DNA of 64,000 nucleotides from Stagnihabitans sp038231395 (GCA_038231395.1 JBBRLL010000011.1:29543-93542), one strand, 5' to 3'. Shown: positions 7,697 to 16,617, counted from the first letter of the stretch. The notes: a model not told the origin generated them from the letters alone. Numbers and translations are program-made.

Positions 7697-8224
7697 TCAC
7701 TTCGCATCTTTTTCCATCGCAGGCCGCACCATGCTGTCCAGATTGGCATCGGTGATCGGGCCTGCCACCCGCAGCACGACCATGCCCTTGCTGTCGATCA
7801 CATAGCTTTCGGGCACGCCGTAAACCCCCCAATCCAATGCCATCGGCCCTGCGTCCGCGCCAAGCTGGGCGTAAGGATTGCCCATGACACCTAGGAACTT
7901 CAGCGCATCCTCCGGCTTGTCCTTGTAGTTGATCCCGTAGATCACCACGCCTTCCGACTTCAGCTTCTCCAGCATCGGATGTTCGGCCCGGCAGGGTTCG
8001 CACCAACTGGCCCAGAAGTTCAGCACCTTGACCCCCGGTTTGCGCAGATCGGCATCTGTCACTACCGGACCTTCGCCCAAGGGAACCGCCCGCACCAAGG
8101 CCGCCTCATGCCCCTCCATCATCGAGGGCAAAGGTTGGTCACCCTTCTGCATCCCCACCCAGAACGCTACGGCCAAAGCGGCAAAGGCCAGCGGCGGCAT
8201 CAGGATCAGCGGTCGAAAAGCCAT
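7697..8224 (-). CDS. ccmG: Thiol:disulfide interchange protein CcmG (DsbE/CycY)
   Basis: 175 aa. An N-terminal membrane anchor (about residues 5-25) leaves a periplasmic thioredoxin fold. The redox motif WASWCEPC is at 71-78, with Cys75 and Cys78; the acidic residue in the CEPC motif and the GVYGVPESYVID cis-Pro segment near 132-145 are typical of CcmG. It keeps apocytochrome cysteines reduced for haem attachment. Its ATG overlaps the ccmD stop by one base (TGATG), so it is translated as the last gene of ccmABCDG. It is followed by inward-facing repeat hairpins. Confidence 0.93.
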   Translation of the reverse strand: MAFRPLILMPPLAFAALAVAFWVGMQKGDQPLPSMMEGHEAALVRAVPLGEGPVVTDADLRKPGVKVLNFWASWCEPCRAEHPMLEKLKSEGVVIYGINYKDKPEDALKFLGVMGNPYAQLGADAGPMALDWGVYGVPESYVIDSKGMVVLRVAGPITDANLDSMVRPAMEKDAK

Positions 8225-8379
8225 CAGTTTTTCCTTTCCCGACGCTCAACCTCGTCCAGTGCCCGTTTGATCCGGGCACCCTGCCACAGAGTCCATCCGA
8301 CCAATGCCACCAAAAGCACCAGTGACGCCGCATAAGCCCCCAGCACGGTTCCCGCATATTTGCCAAGGTCCGGCATCAT
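8224..8379 (-). CDS. ccmD: Haem exporter protein CcmD
   Basis: 51 aa from the first of two adjacent ATGs. CcmD proteins are small, with one membrane helix (here about residues 9-31) and a basic, helical cytoplasmic tail (34-51, KRALDEVERRERK). It helps release holo-CcmE from the CcmABC complex. Position is diagnostic: its start overlaps the ccmC stop (ATGA) and its stop overlaps the ccmG start. Confidence 0.88.
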   Translation of the reverse strand: MMPDLGKYAGTVLGAYAASLVLLVALVGWTLWQGARIKRALDEVERRERKN

Positions 8380-9107
8380 GCGACGGCCCTTTCGCGGGCT
8401 ATCAGCACCTTGACCCGCCGCGCGCGAATTTCCGTGCGGGTGCGCAGCAGCACCAATGTCACGAACAAAAGCACGAATCCCGCCACACAGACCGCCAGCG
8501 GCGCGCCGTAGATGTTTGACACCTGATCGCCCCCTGCCACCGAAACCGAGGCTCCCTGATGCAGACCCTGGTTCCAGAACAGCACCGCATAGCGTGACAG
8601 AAAGGCAAAGACGGACCCCACCATGCACAGAACCGAGGTTAAATCCGCAGCAGTATCGGGGTCTTCGACCGCCGCCCAAAGGGCGATATATCCCAGATAG
8701 AACAGCCCCAAGATCAGGAACGCGGTCAGTCTGGGATCCCAGGCCCACCACGTCCCCCACATGGGTTGGCCCCAGATCGCCCCGGTGACCAGACCTATCA
8801 CTGTAAAGGTCAACCCGATGGGCGCTGCGGCCTTGGCACTCAACGCGCTGACATGGTGACGGCGGATCAGCCAGATCAAAGAGCCCACCAACATCATGAA
8901 CCACGCCGAAATTGCCATCATCGCACTGGGCACATGCAGGTAAATGATCTTGACCGTGGCCCCTTGCTTGTAATCATCTGGCGTGAAGAAAAAACCCCAA
9001 ACCAGCCCAACCGCTAACAAAATCACCGCCATCCCCGAAACCCAGGGCAATACCCAGGCCGAGGTCTGCATGAACTTCTTCGGGTTTGCATAGTCCCAGA
9101 TCGACAT
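8376..9107 (-). CDS. ccmC: Haem exporter / haem-lyase subunit CcmC
   Basis: 243 aa with six predicted membrane helices. The tryptophan-rich haem-handling motif WGTWWAWDPR is at 117-126, and conserved histidines are His58 (IYLHVPSA) and the one in NQGLHQGAS near 183. CcmC loads haem onto CcmE in the periplasm. The gene begins 55 bp after ccmB and overlaps ccmD by four bases. Confidence 0.95.
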   Translation of the reverse strand: MSIWDYANPKKFMQTSAWVLPWVSGMAVILLAVGLVWGFFFTPDDYKQGATVKIIYLHVPSAMMAISAWFMMLVGSLIWLIRRHHVSALSAKAAAPIGLTFTVIGLVTGAIWGQPMWGTWWAWDPRLTAFLILGLFYLGYIALWAAVEDPDTAADLTSVLCMVGSVFAFLSRYAVLFWNQGLHQGASVSVAGGDQVSNIYGAPLAVCVAGFVLLFVTLVLLRTRTEIRARRVKVLIARERAVA

Positions 9108-9162
9108 GAAATCCCATTGCCCAATGGCGCTTGCCTTTGCAAGTCACCTTAATGTCACACCC

Positions 9163-9819
9163 TCATTTCAGATTGGCGCGAAGTGCCGCACCGCAAGCGA
9201 AGGGCAGCACCGCCGCAGACCCCAGACTGATCGCCGCCAACAACAACAAAGGCACCAAAGCGTCACCACCCGATGCACCGCGCCGCACGACCTCTGCCCC
9301 GAACACCAGCGAAGGGACATACATCGGCAACACAATCAACGACAGGATCAGCCCGCCGCGCTTCAACCCCACCGTCAGCGCAGCGCCAAAACAGCCAATC
9401 AACGACAGTGCCGGACTGCCCAAGGCCAGCGAGGCCACCAGCCAGACATAGCCACCCGGTGTCAGGCTTAAAAGGACACCAAGCACGGGAGAGATCAGCA
9501 CCAAAGGCAGCCCGGTCACCAGCCAATGTGCGAGGGCTTTCATCGCCGCCACCCCCTCCAGCGGCAAGGGTGACACGGCCATCAGGTCCAGCGCGCCATC
9601 CTCAAAATCCAAGGCAAACATCCGGTCCAACGACAAGAGACAGGCCAAAAGCGCGCCCACCCACAAGATGCCGGGGGCAATCCTAGACAGCAAGGCTACC
9701 TCTGGCCCAACGCCCAAAGGCACCAGAACCGCCACCATCAAAAAGAACGCCAACCCCAGACCAAAGCCGCCACCCGCGCGAACTGCCAGTCGCAAGTCCC
9801 TGATCAGCAAGGCAATCAC
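9163..9819 (-). CDS. ccmB: Haem exporter subunit CcmB
   Basis: 218 aa, the usual CcmB length, with six hydrophobic segments and the family opening 'MIALLIRDLRLAVRAGGG'. The segment LAGVAAMKALAHWL-like (about 95-108) and the PLYVPSLVFGAEVVRR-type loop are typical. With CcmA it forms the ABC module that uses ATP to free haem-loaded CcmE from CcmCD. Its ATG overlaps the ccmA stop by four bases. Confidence 0.93.
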   Translation of the reverse strand: MIALLIRDLRLAVRAGGGFGLGLAFFLMVAVLVPLGVGPEVALLSRIAPGILWVGALLACLLSLDRMFALDFEDGALDLMAVSPLPLEGVAAMKALAHWLVTGLPLVLISPVLGVLLSLTPGGYVWLVASLALGSPALSLIGCFGAALTVGLKRGGLILSLIVLPMYVPSLVFGAEVVRRGASGGDALVPLLLLAAISLGSAAVLPFACGAALRANLK

Positions 9820-10430
9820 AGAAATGCCTCGTCAAAGGCACCTGTGTGGTTTTGCGGCGCCCGAAACGGTGTCAGATCCAGAACCTCCGCCTCTGGCAGG
9901 CCAAGGTCAATATGGGTGGCCACGATGGCCGCACCACCTGCCGCCAGATGCCCGCGCAACATAGCACCAAACAAAGCGACCGAGGCCGCATCCAAAGACA
10001 CCGTCGGCTCATCCATCAGCCAGACCTTGCGCCCGGTGACCCGCAGACGTGCCAACCCCAGCCGCCGCTTTTGCCCCGCCGACAAATCAGCCGCCCGCCT
10101 GTCGCGCAGCGCTGCAAGGTTCATCGCGGCAATTGCCACGTCGACATCGGTTTGACCATGAACCGCCGCCCAAAATGCCAGATTCTCCACGACTGTCAGC
10201 GTGGCCTTCAACCCATCGGCATGGCCGGAGTAGGTGAGGCTTTCGGCCTCCACCTCCACCCAGCCTGCCATAACCGGCTGCAAACCCGCCAATGTCCGAA
10301 GCACCGTTGTCTTGCCAACCCCATTTGCCCCACGCAGGATCAGAACCTTGCCGGCAAGCAGCTCAAAGCTCACCCCCGCCAGCACAGCCATCCCGCCCCG
10401 CGCCACGCTCAGATCATGCACCGTCAACAT
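9816..10430 (-). CDS. ccmA: Cytochrome c biogenesis ATP-binding protein CcmA
   Basis: 204 aa, a compact ABC ATPase. The Walker A motif GANGVGKT is at 34-41, the signature LSAGQKRR near 122-129 and Walker B VWLMDEPT near 142-149. It powers the CcmAB step of system I cytochrome c maturation. It is the first gene of the ccmABCDG operon and is divergent from an aldo/keto reductase across 90 bp. The sixth component gene, ccmI, is 41 kb away in this window. Confidence 0.94.
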   Translation of the reverse strand: MLTVHDLSVARGGMAVLAGVSFELLAGKVLILRGANGVGKTTVLRTLAGLQPVMAGWVEVEAESLTYSGHADGLKATLTVVENLAFWAAVHGQTDVDVAIAAMNLAALRDRRAADLSAGQKRRLGLARLRVTGRKVWLMDEPTVSLDAASVALFGAMLRGHLAAGGAAIVATHIDLGLPEAEVLDLTPFRAPQNHTGAFDEAFL

Positions 10431-10520
10431 GGGCCAGACCTAACCCGCTTCGCGGGCAACCGGAAGACCTTGGACATGCCGCCGCTTCGAACTACGATTG
10501 CAAAATAACAGGAGGACGCC

Positions 10521-11513
10521 ATGACTCTATCGAACCGCCGTCTCGGCAAGACCGGATATCAGACCACCACTGTGGGTTTTGGCGCTTGGGCCATCGGCGG
10601 CACCTGGGGTGAGGTGACCGAGGCCGATGCCAAGGCCACGCTGGATGCAGCCCTTGATGCCGGGGTGAATTTCATCGACACGGCGGATGTTTACGGCGAT
10701 GGGCGGTCAGAGCGGATCATCGCGGCCGTTCTGGCCGAACGCAGCGGCACGCGCCCCTTTGTGGCGACCAAAGCGGGCCGGCGTTCCAACCCCCACACCG
10801 CCGAAAGCTATACGCTGGCCAAGCTTGAGGCCTACGTTGACCGCAGCCGCGCCAATCTGCAAATGGAGTGTCTGGACCTGTTGCAACTGCACTGTCCGCC
10901 GACAGCGGTATACGCCGATCTCCGCGTATACGACGCCTTGGAAGCCCTTAAATCCAAAGGTAAACTTGCCAATTACGGTGTGTCGGTCGAGACGATTTCT
11001 GAAGCGTACGAGGCGATCCGGCATCCCGGTGTCGTCTCGGTCCAGCTGATCTTCAACCTGTTTCGCCAGCGCCCGTCGGACGCCTTCTTTGCCGATGCCA
11101 AGGCGGCGGACGTCGCGGTGATCGCGCGGGTGCCTTTGGCGTCCGGCCTTTTGACCGGCAAGATGTCCGCGCAAAGCCAGTTTGCCGCCGACGACCACCG
11201 CAGCTTTAACCGCAATGGCGAGGCGTTTGACAAGGGGGAGACTTTCTCTGGCGTGCCCTATGACGTCGCCCTGCAAGCGGTAGAAGCGTTGCGTCCGTTG
11301 GTTCCGCAAGGCGCCACGATGGCCGCCTTCGCCTTGCGCTGGATTTTGATGGAAAGTGCGGTTTCGGTGGTGATTCCCGGTGCGAAAACGCCGGCGCAGG
11401 CTTTGGCCAATGTGCAGGCCGACGTTATTCCAGCCTTGCCACCTGAAACCATGCAGGCGGCGCGCGAGGTTTACGCCCGCCTGATCGCCCCCCATGTCGG
11501 GCATTTGTGGTAA
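10521..11513 (+). CDS. Aldo/keto reductase
   Basis: 330 aa, TIM-barrel NADPH-dependent oxidoreductase. The catalytic tetrad is visible: Asp53 and Tyr58 in NFIDTADVYGDGRSE, Lys84 in VATKAGRR and His124 in LQLHCPP. AGGAGG lies 6 bases upstream of the ATG. The sequence is closest in style to the YajO/Gcy-like general-stress group of bacterial reductases; the substrate cannot be read from sequence. It stands alone between divergent ccmA and a convergent ABC-F gene, and is followed by a TGC-type repeat hairpin and a larger GC-rich hairpin. Confidence 0.9.
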   Translation: MTLSNRRLGKTGYQTTTVGFGAWAIGGTWGEVTEADAKATLDAALDAGVNFIDTADVYGDGRSERIIAAVLAERSGTRPFVATKAGRRSNPHTAESYTLAKLEAYVDRSRANLQMECLDLLQLHCPPTAVYADLRVYDALEALKSKGKLANYGVSVETISEAYEAIRHPGVVSVQLIFNLFRQRPSDAFFADAKAADVAVIARVPLASGLLTGKMSAQSQFAADDHRSFNRNGEAFDKGETFSGVPYDVALQAVEALRPLVPQGATMAAFALRWILMESAVSVVIPGAKTPAQALANVQADVIPALPPETMQAAREVYARLIAPHVGHLW

Positions 11514-11527
11514 CGGGCTGACGCCCC

Positions 11528-11546
11528 GAATTTTCTGCGAAAATTC
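11528..11546. repeat. TTTTC-TGC-GAAAA dispersed hairpin, single copy
   Basis: GAATTTTC-TGC-GAAAATTC, a perfect 8-bp stem with a three-base loop, 14 bp after the aldo/keto reductase stop codon. It is the same unit as the four at 7584-7689 and has the same orientation relative to its upstream gene. Confidence 0.8.
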
Positions 11547-11547
11547 A

Positions 11548-11582
11548 CAGCGCGCCCGGTTCAGTCCGGCAACAGCGCGCTG
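11548..11582. terminator. GC-rich stem-loop after the aldo/keto reductase
   Basis: CAGCGCGC (11548-11555) pairs with GCGCGCTG (11575-11582); the loop contains CCGG...CCGG, which can extend the stem. There is no T-run, so it is only a possible terminator or mRNA 3' barrier between convergent genes. Confidence 0.4.
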
Positions 11583-11625
11583 TATCGCATCACGGCCGGC
11601 GCAAAGCCCGGCCAACTGTCTGACC

Positions 11626-13428
11626 CTAGGCGCGGTCTTCCAGATCCAGCCATTCTTCTTCGGCGGCAGCGAGCGCTTCTTGCCGTTCGACCAGCATGTC
11701 AGAGGCTTTGTTGAACTTGGCCGGTTCGCGGCTGAACAACTGCGGGTCTGACAGCAGGTCATTCAGCTTGGTGATTTCCGACGAAATGCGGGCGATGGTG
11801 CCGGGCAAAGTCTCCAACCGCTTTTTCTCAGTGAAACTAAGGCCTTCGGCGGGTTTCTTCGCTTGACGTTGAGGCTCAGCGGCGGCTTGCTTTGCCGTGA
11901 TGATTTGTGCGGCCACCCGGTCGCCACGTTGCGCTGCATAATCGGACCAGCCGCCGGGATAGACCATGGCCTTGCCATCGCCCTCCAGTGCCACGGTGGT
12001 GGTGGCCACCCGGTCAATGAAATCGCGGTCGTGGCTGACCAGCAGGACAGTGCCATCATATTCGCCAAGGATGTCTTGCAGAAGGTCCAGGGTTTCGACG
12101 TCCAGATCGTTGGTCGGCTCGTCCAGAATCAGCAGGTTGGATTGGGTGGCCATCAGTTTGGCCAGCAAAAGCCGGGCCTTTTCGCCGCCTGACAGCGATT
12201 TCACCGGGGCGCGGGCCTGCGATTCCTCGAACAGGAAGTCCTTGAGGTACGCCACCACATGCTTGGGATTGCCGCGCACCATGACCTGATCAGAGTTGCC
12301 GGACACTGCCATTTGCGGGTCTTGGGTCAGGTTGTTCCACAGGCTCGCCTCGCCATCCAGACGCGCCCGGCTTTGGTCAAAGACCGCAATTTCCAACGAG
12401 GTGCCCAAGGAAACCGAGCCTGCGTCGGGCGCCAACTCCCCGGTCAGCATCTTCAGAAGCGTGGTCTTGCCCACCCCGTTCGGACCGACAAAGGCCACCC
12501 GGTCGCCCCGCAAAATCCTGAGGTCAAAGCCTTCGATGATCAGCTTGTCGCCGAAGCGTTTGGCAACACCCTTGGCCTCGATGACCTTCTTGCCAGAGGT
12601 TGTGCCCGAATCAAGCTCCAGTGCCGCGGTCCCCTTGCGGCGGATCTGGGATGAGCGTTCCTCGCGCAAATCGGCCAAAGCCCGCACCCGGCCCTGATTG
12701 CGCTTGCGCCGGGCAGAGATGCCCTCGACGGCCCACCGCGCCTCGGCCTTGATCTTGCGGTCCAGCTTGTGGCGGGCCATGTCTTCGTCGGCCCAGGTTT
12801 CCTCACGCCATTCTTCAAAGCCCAGAAACCCCAGTTCACGGCGGCGCAAAACGCCACGGTCCAGCCAGAAGGTCTGCTTGGTCAGCCGGTTCAGCAAGGC
12901 ACGGTCGTGGCTGATCAGCACATAAGCGGCGCGGGTTTCGTTCAGGAACCCCTCCAGCCACTCAATCGCGGCGATGTCCAGATGGTTGGTCGGCTCGTCG
13001 ATCAGCATCAGTTCCGGCGCTTCGGCGACCAGCTTGGCCAAAGCCGCCCGGCGTTTTTCACCACCGGAAGCAGAGGTCACCGGCGTATCGGGTTTGAACC
13101 CCAGCCCTTCGGCAGCCACTTCGACCCGGTAGCTTTCATCCTCCGGAATCCGGCTGCCGGCATAATCGCCCAAGGTGGCAAAGCCCGACATGTCGGGGTC
13201 CTGCTCCATGTAGCCCACCGTCACCCCCGGAGAGACGACGCGCAGGCCCCGGTCCGCCTCCACCATCCCGGCCATGACCTTCATCAGGGTGGACTTGCCA
13301 GAGCCGTTGCGGCCGACCAGCGCCAGCCGGTCACCCGGTTGACAGGTCAAAGTAATCCCCTCGAACAAGGGGTTGCCGCCGAAGGTCAGCGACAGATCGG
13401 AGAGTTGCAGAAGGGGTGCGCGTGCCAT
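11626..13428 (-). CDS. ABC-F family ATPase (Uup type)
   Basis: 600 aa with two ABC ATPase domains on one chain and no membrane segments. Walker A motifs are GRNGSGKS (39-46) and GPNGVGKT (about 325-332); signatures SASGGEKRR and LSGGEKARL and both DEPTN(H/D)LD Walker B motifs are present. The linker between domains is basic and helical, and the last 80 residues form a Uup-like coiled coil (TLPGTIARISSEITKLNDLL...). ABC-F proteins act on the ribosome rather than in transport; Uup is linked to ribosome function and transposon excision. The C-terminal coiled coil favours Uup over EttA. Confidence 0.92.
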   Translation of the reverse strand: MARAPLLQLSDLSLTFGGNPLFEGITLTCQPGDRLALVGRNGSGKSTLMKVMAGMVEADRGLRVVSPGVTVGYMEQDPDMSGFATLGDYAGSRIPEDESYRVEVAAEGLGFKPDTPVTSASGGEKRRAALAKLVAEAPELMLIDEPTNHLDIAAIEWLEGFLNETRAAYVLISHDRALLNRLTKQTFWLDRGVLRRRELGFLGFEEWREETWADEDMARHKLDRKIKAEARWAVEGISARRKRNQGRVRALADLREERSSQIRRKGTAALELDSGTTSGKKVIEAKGVAKRFGDKLIIEGFDLRILRGDRVAFVGPNGVGKTTLLKMLTGELAPDAGSVSLGTSLEIAVFDQSRARLDGEASLWNNLTQDPQMAVSGNSDQVMVRGNPKHVVAYLKDFLFEESQARAPVKSLSGGEKARLLLAKLMATQSNLLILDEPTNDLDVETLDLLQDILGEYDGTVLLVSHDRDFIDRVATTTVALEGDGKAMVYPGGWSDYAAQRGDRVAAQIITAKQAAAEPQRQAKKPAEGLSFTEKKRLETLPGTIARISSEITKLNDLLSDPQLFSREPAKFNKASDMLVERQEALAAAEEEWLDLEDRA

Positions 13429-13459
13429 GCCCTGCCCCTAAAGCCAAGGCGCGGAAGGG

Positions 13460-14206
13460 TCAACCGTTTGTAGGCTGAAATCCGAGCGCAAGGCCCCGCA
13501 AACTCCGCGCCCGGGCCGCCGGAACGTGGCTCACGTCCAGTCCGGTCAGGACATGCACCGTGTCCAGATCGCGGTCGATCACGGCATGGTCTGACACCCA
13601 GCCCCCCATCGCAAGGTAAGTGCGCAACAGGGGCGGCAGACCCGTCATGCTGGCTTGCCCGTCCGGTACGGCCACCCGCTGGCGCGCGCGCGGGCCCGGC
13701 GCATAGGCCAGCGGCGCCGCAAACGGCCGCAACGCCGCAAGGGCTGGCAGATGCGGCACCGGGTCAGCACCCGGAAAGCTGGAGCAGCCAAAGATCAGCG
13801 TCACCCCTTCCGTATCGACCAGCGCTGTCAAAGCCGCCCAGATCAGCCGCAGGATATCGGGGTCTTGCCGTGCGGGGTGCAGGCAAAACCGCCCGAGCTC
13901 CAGCTTTGGCCCCGGAAATCGCGCCAACCTCGTCAGATCGTAAAACTGCGCTGCGTAGCTGGCTGACAGGTCGCGGTCAGCGCCAAAACTTTGCACCCGG
14001 CAGCAGGCCACCAATGCGCCCGCTCTCTCCTGCACCAGAACATGACGGCACAGCGTATCAAATACATCGTGATCCAGCCCGCCGCCGGCAAAATTGCCGC
14101 CAGCACCGCGCCGAAACGCCAAATGCCGCAGCGCCTGCGCTTCGGTCAGGTCATCATCCCCCAGAATGATCCGCGCGGTGTAAAGGCCGCGCGTCAAAGG
14201 CTGCAT
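13460..14206 (-). CDS. olsB: L-ornithine N-alpha-acyltransferase OlsB (GNAT-related)
   Basis: 248 aa. The pattern ALRHLAFR...FD..C.H.LV (residues 25-57) and the block LELGRFCLHP (about 115-124) match the OlsB/hemolysin-like acyltransferases, which transfer a 3-hydroxyacyl chain from ACP to ornithine as the first step of phosphate-free ornithine lipids. No olsA (the second acyltransferase) is near; it may be elsewhere. It follows the ABC-F gene by 31 bp on the same strand, reading leftward, and is divergent from msrB. Confidence 0.85.
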   Translation of the reverse strand: MQPLTRGLYTARIILGDDDLTEAQALRHLAFRRGAGGNFAGGGLDHDVFDTLCRHVLVQERAGALVACCRVQSFGADRDLSASYAAQFYDLTRLARFPGPKLELGRFCLHPARQDPDILRLIWAALTALVDTEGVTLIFGCSSFPGADPVPHLPALAALRPFAAPLAYAPGPRARQRVAVPDGQASMTGLPPLLRTYLAMGGWVSDHAVIDRDLDTVHVLTGLDVSHVPAARARSLRGLALGFQPTNG

Positions 14207-14369
14207 CCGCTTCTCCGTCGTCAGAGGGCTTGGGTCTTTGGGCTTTTGGCTATTCAGAGGGACTGGGTTTTCAGGTGGCTGTCATCACGTTGCCGGGTAG
14301 TTTGTGTCGTTCGGGCTTGCACCTTCCCGGCGCAGCCCTAAGTTTTCCCGGAAGATGATGGAGGATGCA

Positions 14370-14762
14370 ATGGATAAGGTAGTCAAGACCGACGACGAAT
14401 GGCGCGCAAGCCTGGGCGATCTTGCTTACAAGGTCACCCGCAAGCATGGCACCGAGCGGGCGGGCAGCCACGACAACTTCCCCAAAGGCCCCGGAACCTA
14501 CCGCTGCATCTGCTGCGATGCGCCTTTGTTTGACCAGAACACCAAGTTTGAAAGCGGCACCGGCTGGCCCTCGTTCTATGCGCCTTTGGGGGCGGAGATG
14601 GTGGGCGAAAGCCAGGACAATGGCTGGTTCATGAAACGCACAGAGGTGCATTGCAACCGCTGCGCCGCACATCTTGGTCACGTTTTCCCCGACGGTCCGG
14701 CACCGACCGGCCTGCGCTACTGCATGAACGGCGTGGCCCTGAAGTTCGAACCCAAAGAGTAA
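14370..14762 (+). CDS. msrB: Peptide methionine-(R)-sulfoxide reductase MsrB
   Basis: 130 aa from the ATG at 14370, which has GGAGG five bases upstream; upstream ATGs at 14355 and 14358 and an open frame from 14304 are less likely. The four zinc cysteines are Cys46, Cys49, Cys95 and Cys98 (RCICC and CNRC). The catalytic Cys118 lies in GLRYCMNG, and HLGHVFPDGP (101-110) is diagnostic. It reduces the R-epimer of methionine sulfoxide in proteins, recycled by thioredoxin. No signal peptide, so cytoplasmic. An msrA partner is not in the window. Confidence 0.95.
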   Translation: MDKVVKTDDEWRASLGDLAYKVTRKHGTERAGSHDNFPKGPGTYRCICCDAPLFDQNTKFESGTGWPSFYAPLGAEMVGESQDNGWFMKRTEVHCNRCAAHLGHVFPDGPAPTGLRYCMNGVALKFEPKE

Positions 14763-14771
14763 TCTGCCAGC

Positions 14772-14797
14772 GCGCCCCGGACCATTGTCTGGGGCGC
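14772..14797. terminator. Stem-loop between msrB and bamE
   Basis: GCGCCCC pairs with GGGGCGC around a 12-base loop, 9 bp after the msrB stop. It lacks a T-run, so termination is only a possibility. The genes on either side are convergent. Confidence 0.4.
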
Positions 14798-14867
14798 AGC
14801 CGCCTTACGCCCAACCTGTTTCCGGTTTGCCCGCATTCGTCAGCTCAGGTTTTCGCTGAGCCGCGCC

Positions 14868-15392
14868 CTAATTTCTCAATAGGCTTGCCGGGTCAATCCG
14901 TCCGATCGAAGAGAATATCTGTGCCAAGGCGCTTCGGCCATGAATAGGCTCGGTCGTGATACGGCGTGAGATGGCGACAATCTCACCTTTCTCCAACCCG
15001 AATCGCTCGACATTGGTGACTTTGCCGGCTGCGTCGAAGGTGATGGCCACGACTTGGCGGTCAATCTCCACCGAGGCGCGGGCGCCCACGGTTTTCCAGC
15101 GGCTTTGCACGTAGAACCATTCGGTGTCCCCCAACAGACCCTCGGTCGACGGGCGGCCCAGAAAGGCAGCTACGGTGTCGCGGGTATCAACGCCGGTCTT
15201 GACCGCCAAGAGGTCTTTTTCGTCCGGAATGAAGCCATGATTGGCATATAGCGGCGTGCAGGCGACAGCCAGCACAACCGCCAGACATGCCACCGCGTTC
15301 ACAAAAGCACATGCGACGCCCTGCGCTTTCGGCAGACGAGCGGCTTGCAGTTTGCCGCCCATCCTGTTGACTTGACCCTTGCCGAACGTCAT
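14868..15392 (-). CDS. bamE: Outer membrane protein assembly factor BamE (lipoprotein)
   Basis: About 174 aa if the ATG at 15392 is used (GGGGAAGG just upstream); 15362 and an upstream ATG at 15497 are also in frame, so the start is uncertain. A lipobox (LAVAC) ends the hydrophobic segment, after which the mature lipoprotein begins CTPLYANHGFIPDE. The SmpA/OmlA fold follows: VDTRDTVAAFLGRPS...WFYVQSRW...VVAITFD..G.V..VERFG, which is the alphaproteobacterial BamE pattern. It is the small stabilising subunit of the BAM complex. bamB is 22 kb away in this window. Confidence 0.88.
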   Translation of the reverse strand: MTFGKGQVNRMGGKLQAARLPKAQGVACAFVNAVACLAVVLAVACTPLYANHGFIPDEKDLLAVKTGVDTRDTVAAFLGRPSTEGLLGDTEWFYVQSRWKTVGARASVEIDRQVVAITFDAAGKVTNVERFGLEKGEIVAISRRITTEPIHGRSALAQIFSSIGRIDPASLLRN

Positions 15393-15641
15393 GCCTTCCC
15401 CTGCCCCGTCAGGCCTGAACCTGTTTTCCGGCCCCCACGCCGCCTTCGCCTTGGCGAAAACAGGTCTGGCCACACCGGTCCTTTGCGCCCATGTCACAGA
15501 AGGGATCGCCGGGCCAGCAATCTCCCTGAGGTACCGCTTACATCAAGGACGGGCTATGGTTCAAGAAAGGAACGCTTGACCCCTGCCCTAAGGCGGTTCT
15601 AAGCCCGCCGCAGCCACAGGGACCAGTCAAAGGAACCCGCC

Positions 15642-16319
15642 ATGACCGAAACTCCACCCGCCAGGACGCCTGGTGCCAGATCGAACGCCAGCAAATCGGA
15701 CGCCGCCAAAGGGTCAGCGACCAGAGCAGTCGCCAACCGCGCGGCGCAACCTTTGCCTGCCAACCATGCAACCATCCCAAGCCTGCCCTTCAAAGTGACA
15801 GCGATTGCCGGGCGCACCTCTACCCATGTGCGGTTCCGTCCTTCTGGCCCCGAACGTGCCGCGATTGCCGAAGCACTTGGCCTGTTGGACCTGCCTGCAC
15901 TGGAGTTTGACGGCGAAATCCGCCCTTCCGCCAAGCGCGACATGATCTTCAGCGGCAAGATGACCGCCCGCGTGGTGCAGCCCTGTTCCGTGACGCTGGA
16001 GCCGGTCAGCACCACCCTGTCTGACACCATCACCCGGCACTACGTGGCTGATTACAAAGTGCCAGAGCACAGCGAATTCGAAATCCCCGACGATGACACG
16101 ATCGAAGCCTTGCCGGAAGTGATCGACGCCGCCGCTGTCGTGGTAGAGGCGCTGACCCTCGCCCTGCCCTTGTATCCGCGCGCGCCCGGGGTGGAACTGG
16201 GTGAGGCGGTGTTCACTGAACCGGGACTGGCTCCGCTTCGGGAAGGCGATCTGAAACCCTTCGCAGCCCTTGCAGGGCTGGTCGTCAAGCCAAAAACGCC
16301 AGACAGCGACAAGACATGA
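15642..16319 (+). CDS. yceD: YceD/DUF177 family protein
   Basis: 225 aa. The N-terminal 40 residues are low complexity (Ala, Lys, Ser, Thr), then comes the DUF177 domain with V..G.VTA.V.Q.C.VTLEPV (about 110-128) and the diagnostic ALPLYPRAPG near 178-187. YceD is the conserved upstream neighbour of rpmF in most bacteria and is tied to 23S rRNA and large-subunit maturation. rpmF follows after 298 bp, an unusually wide gap. Divergent from bamE. Confidence 0.9.
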   Translation: MTETPPARTPGARSNASKSDAAKGSATRAVANRAAQPLPANHATIPSLPFKVTAIAGRTSTHVRFRPSGPERAAIAEALGLLDLPALEFDGEIRPSAKRDMIFSGKMTARVVQPCSVTLEPVSTTLSDTITRHYVADYKVPEHSEFEIPDDDTIEALPEVIDAAAVVVEALTLALPLYPRAPGVELGEAVFTEPGLAPLREGDLKPFAALAGLVVKPKTPDSDKT

Positions 16320-16617
16320 GTCGCAAAAGCTGGACCTGACTTCTGTGCTTTCCTGATGAGGCGGATGAGGGTTGTTTGCGTCCAGAAGAATCGGACCGCA
16401 AAACTTTGAACCTCCGGCAGATGCTGCAAACTTTGGCGAAGGGAACCAACCTTGTATGGCGGGCCAAACGCTGATCACAAAAGGGCTTGCACCTTGCCGG
16501 AATCCGTCTATGTTCCGCGCCTCATCCAAAGGGCTGATCCGGGGCGCTACCTTGGGGTCAGTCACCCGGAAATAGCAAAGAAATCAGGGGTCTGTCCCCT
16601 TCAGTTTAAGGTGTGAC

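Noticed and set aside
9816..10430. Multidrug ABC transporter
   Set aside because: Short length, overlap with ccmB and operon order show it is CcmA.
15361..15373. Additional ATGGGC/GCCCAT repeat near bamE (GCCCATCCTGTT)
   Set aside because: Only one arm is present and it lies inside the bamE coding start; chance match.
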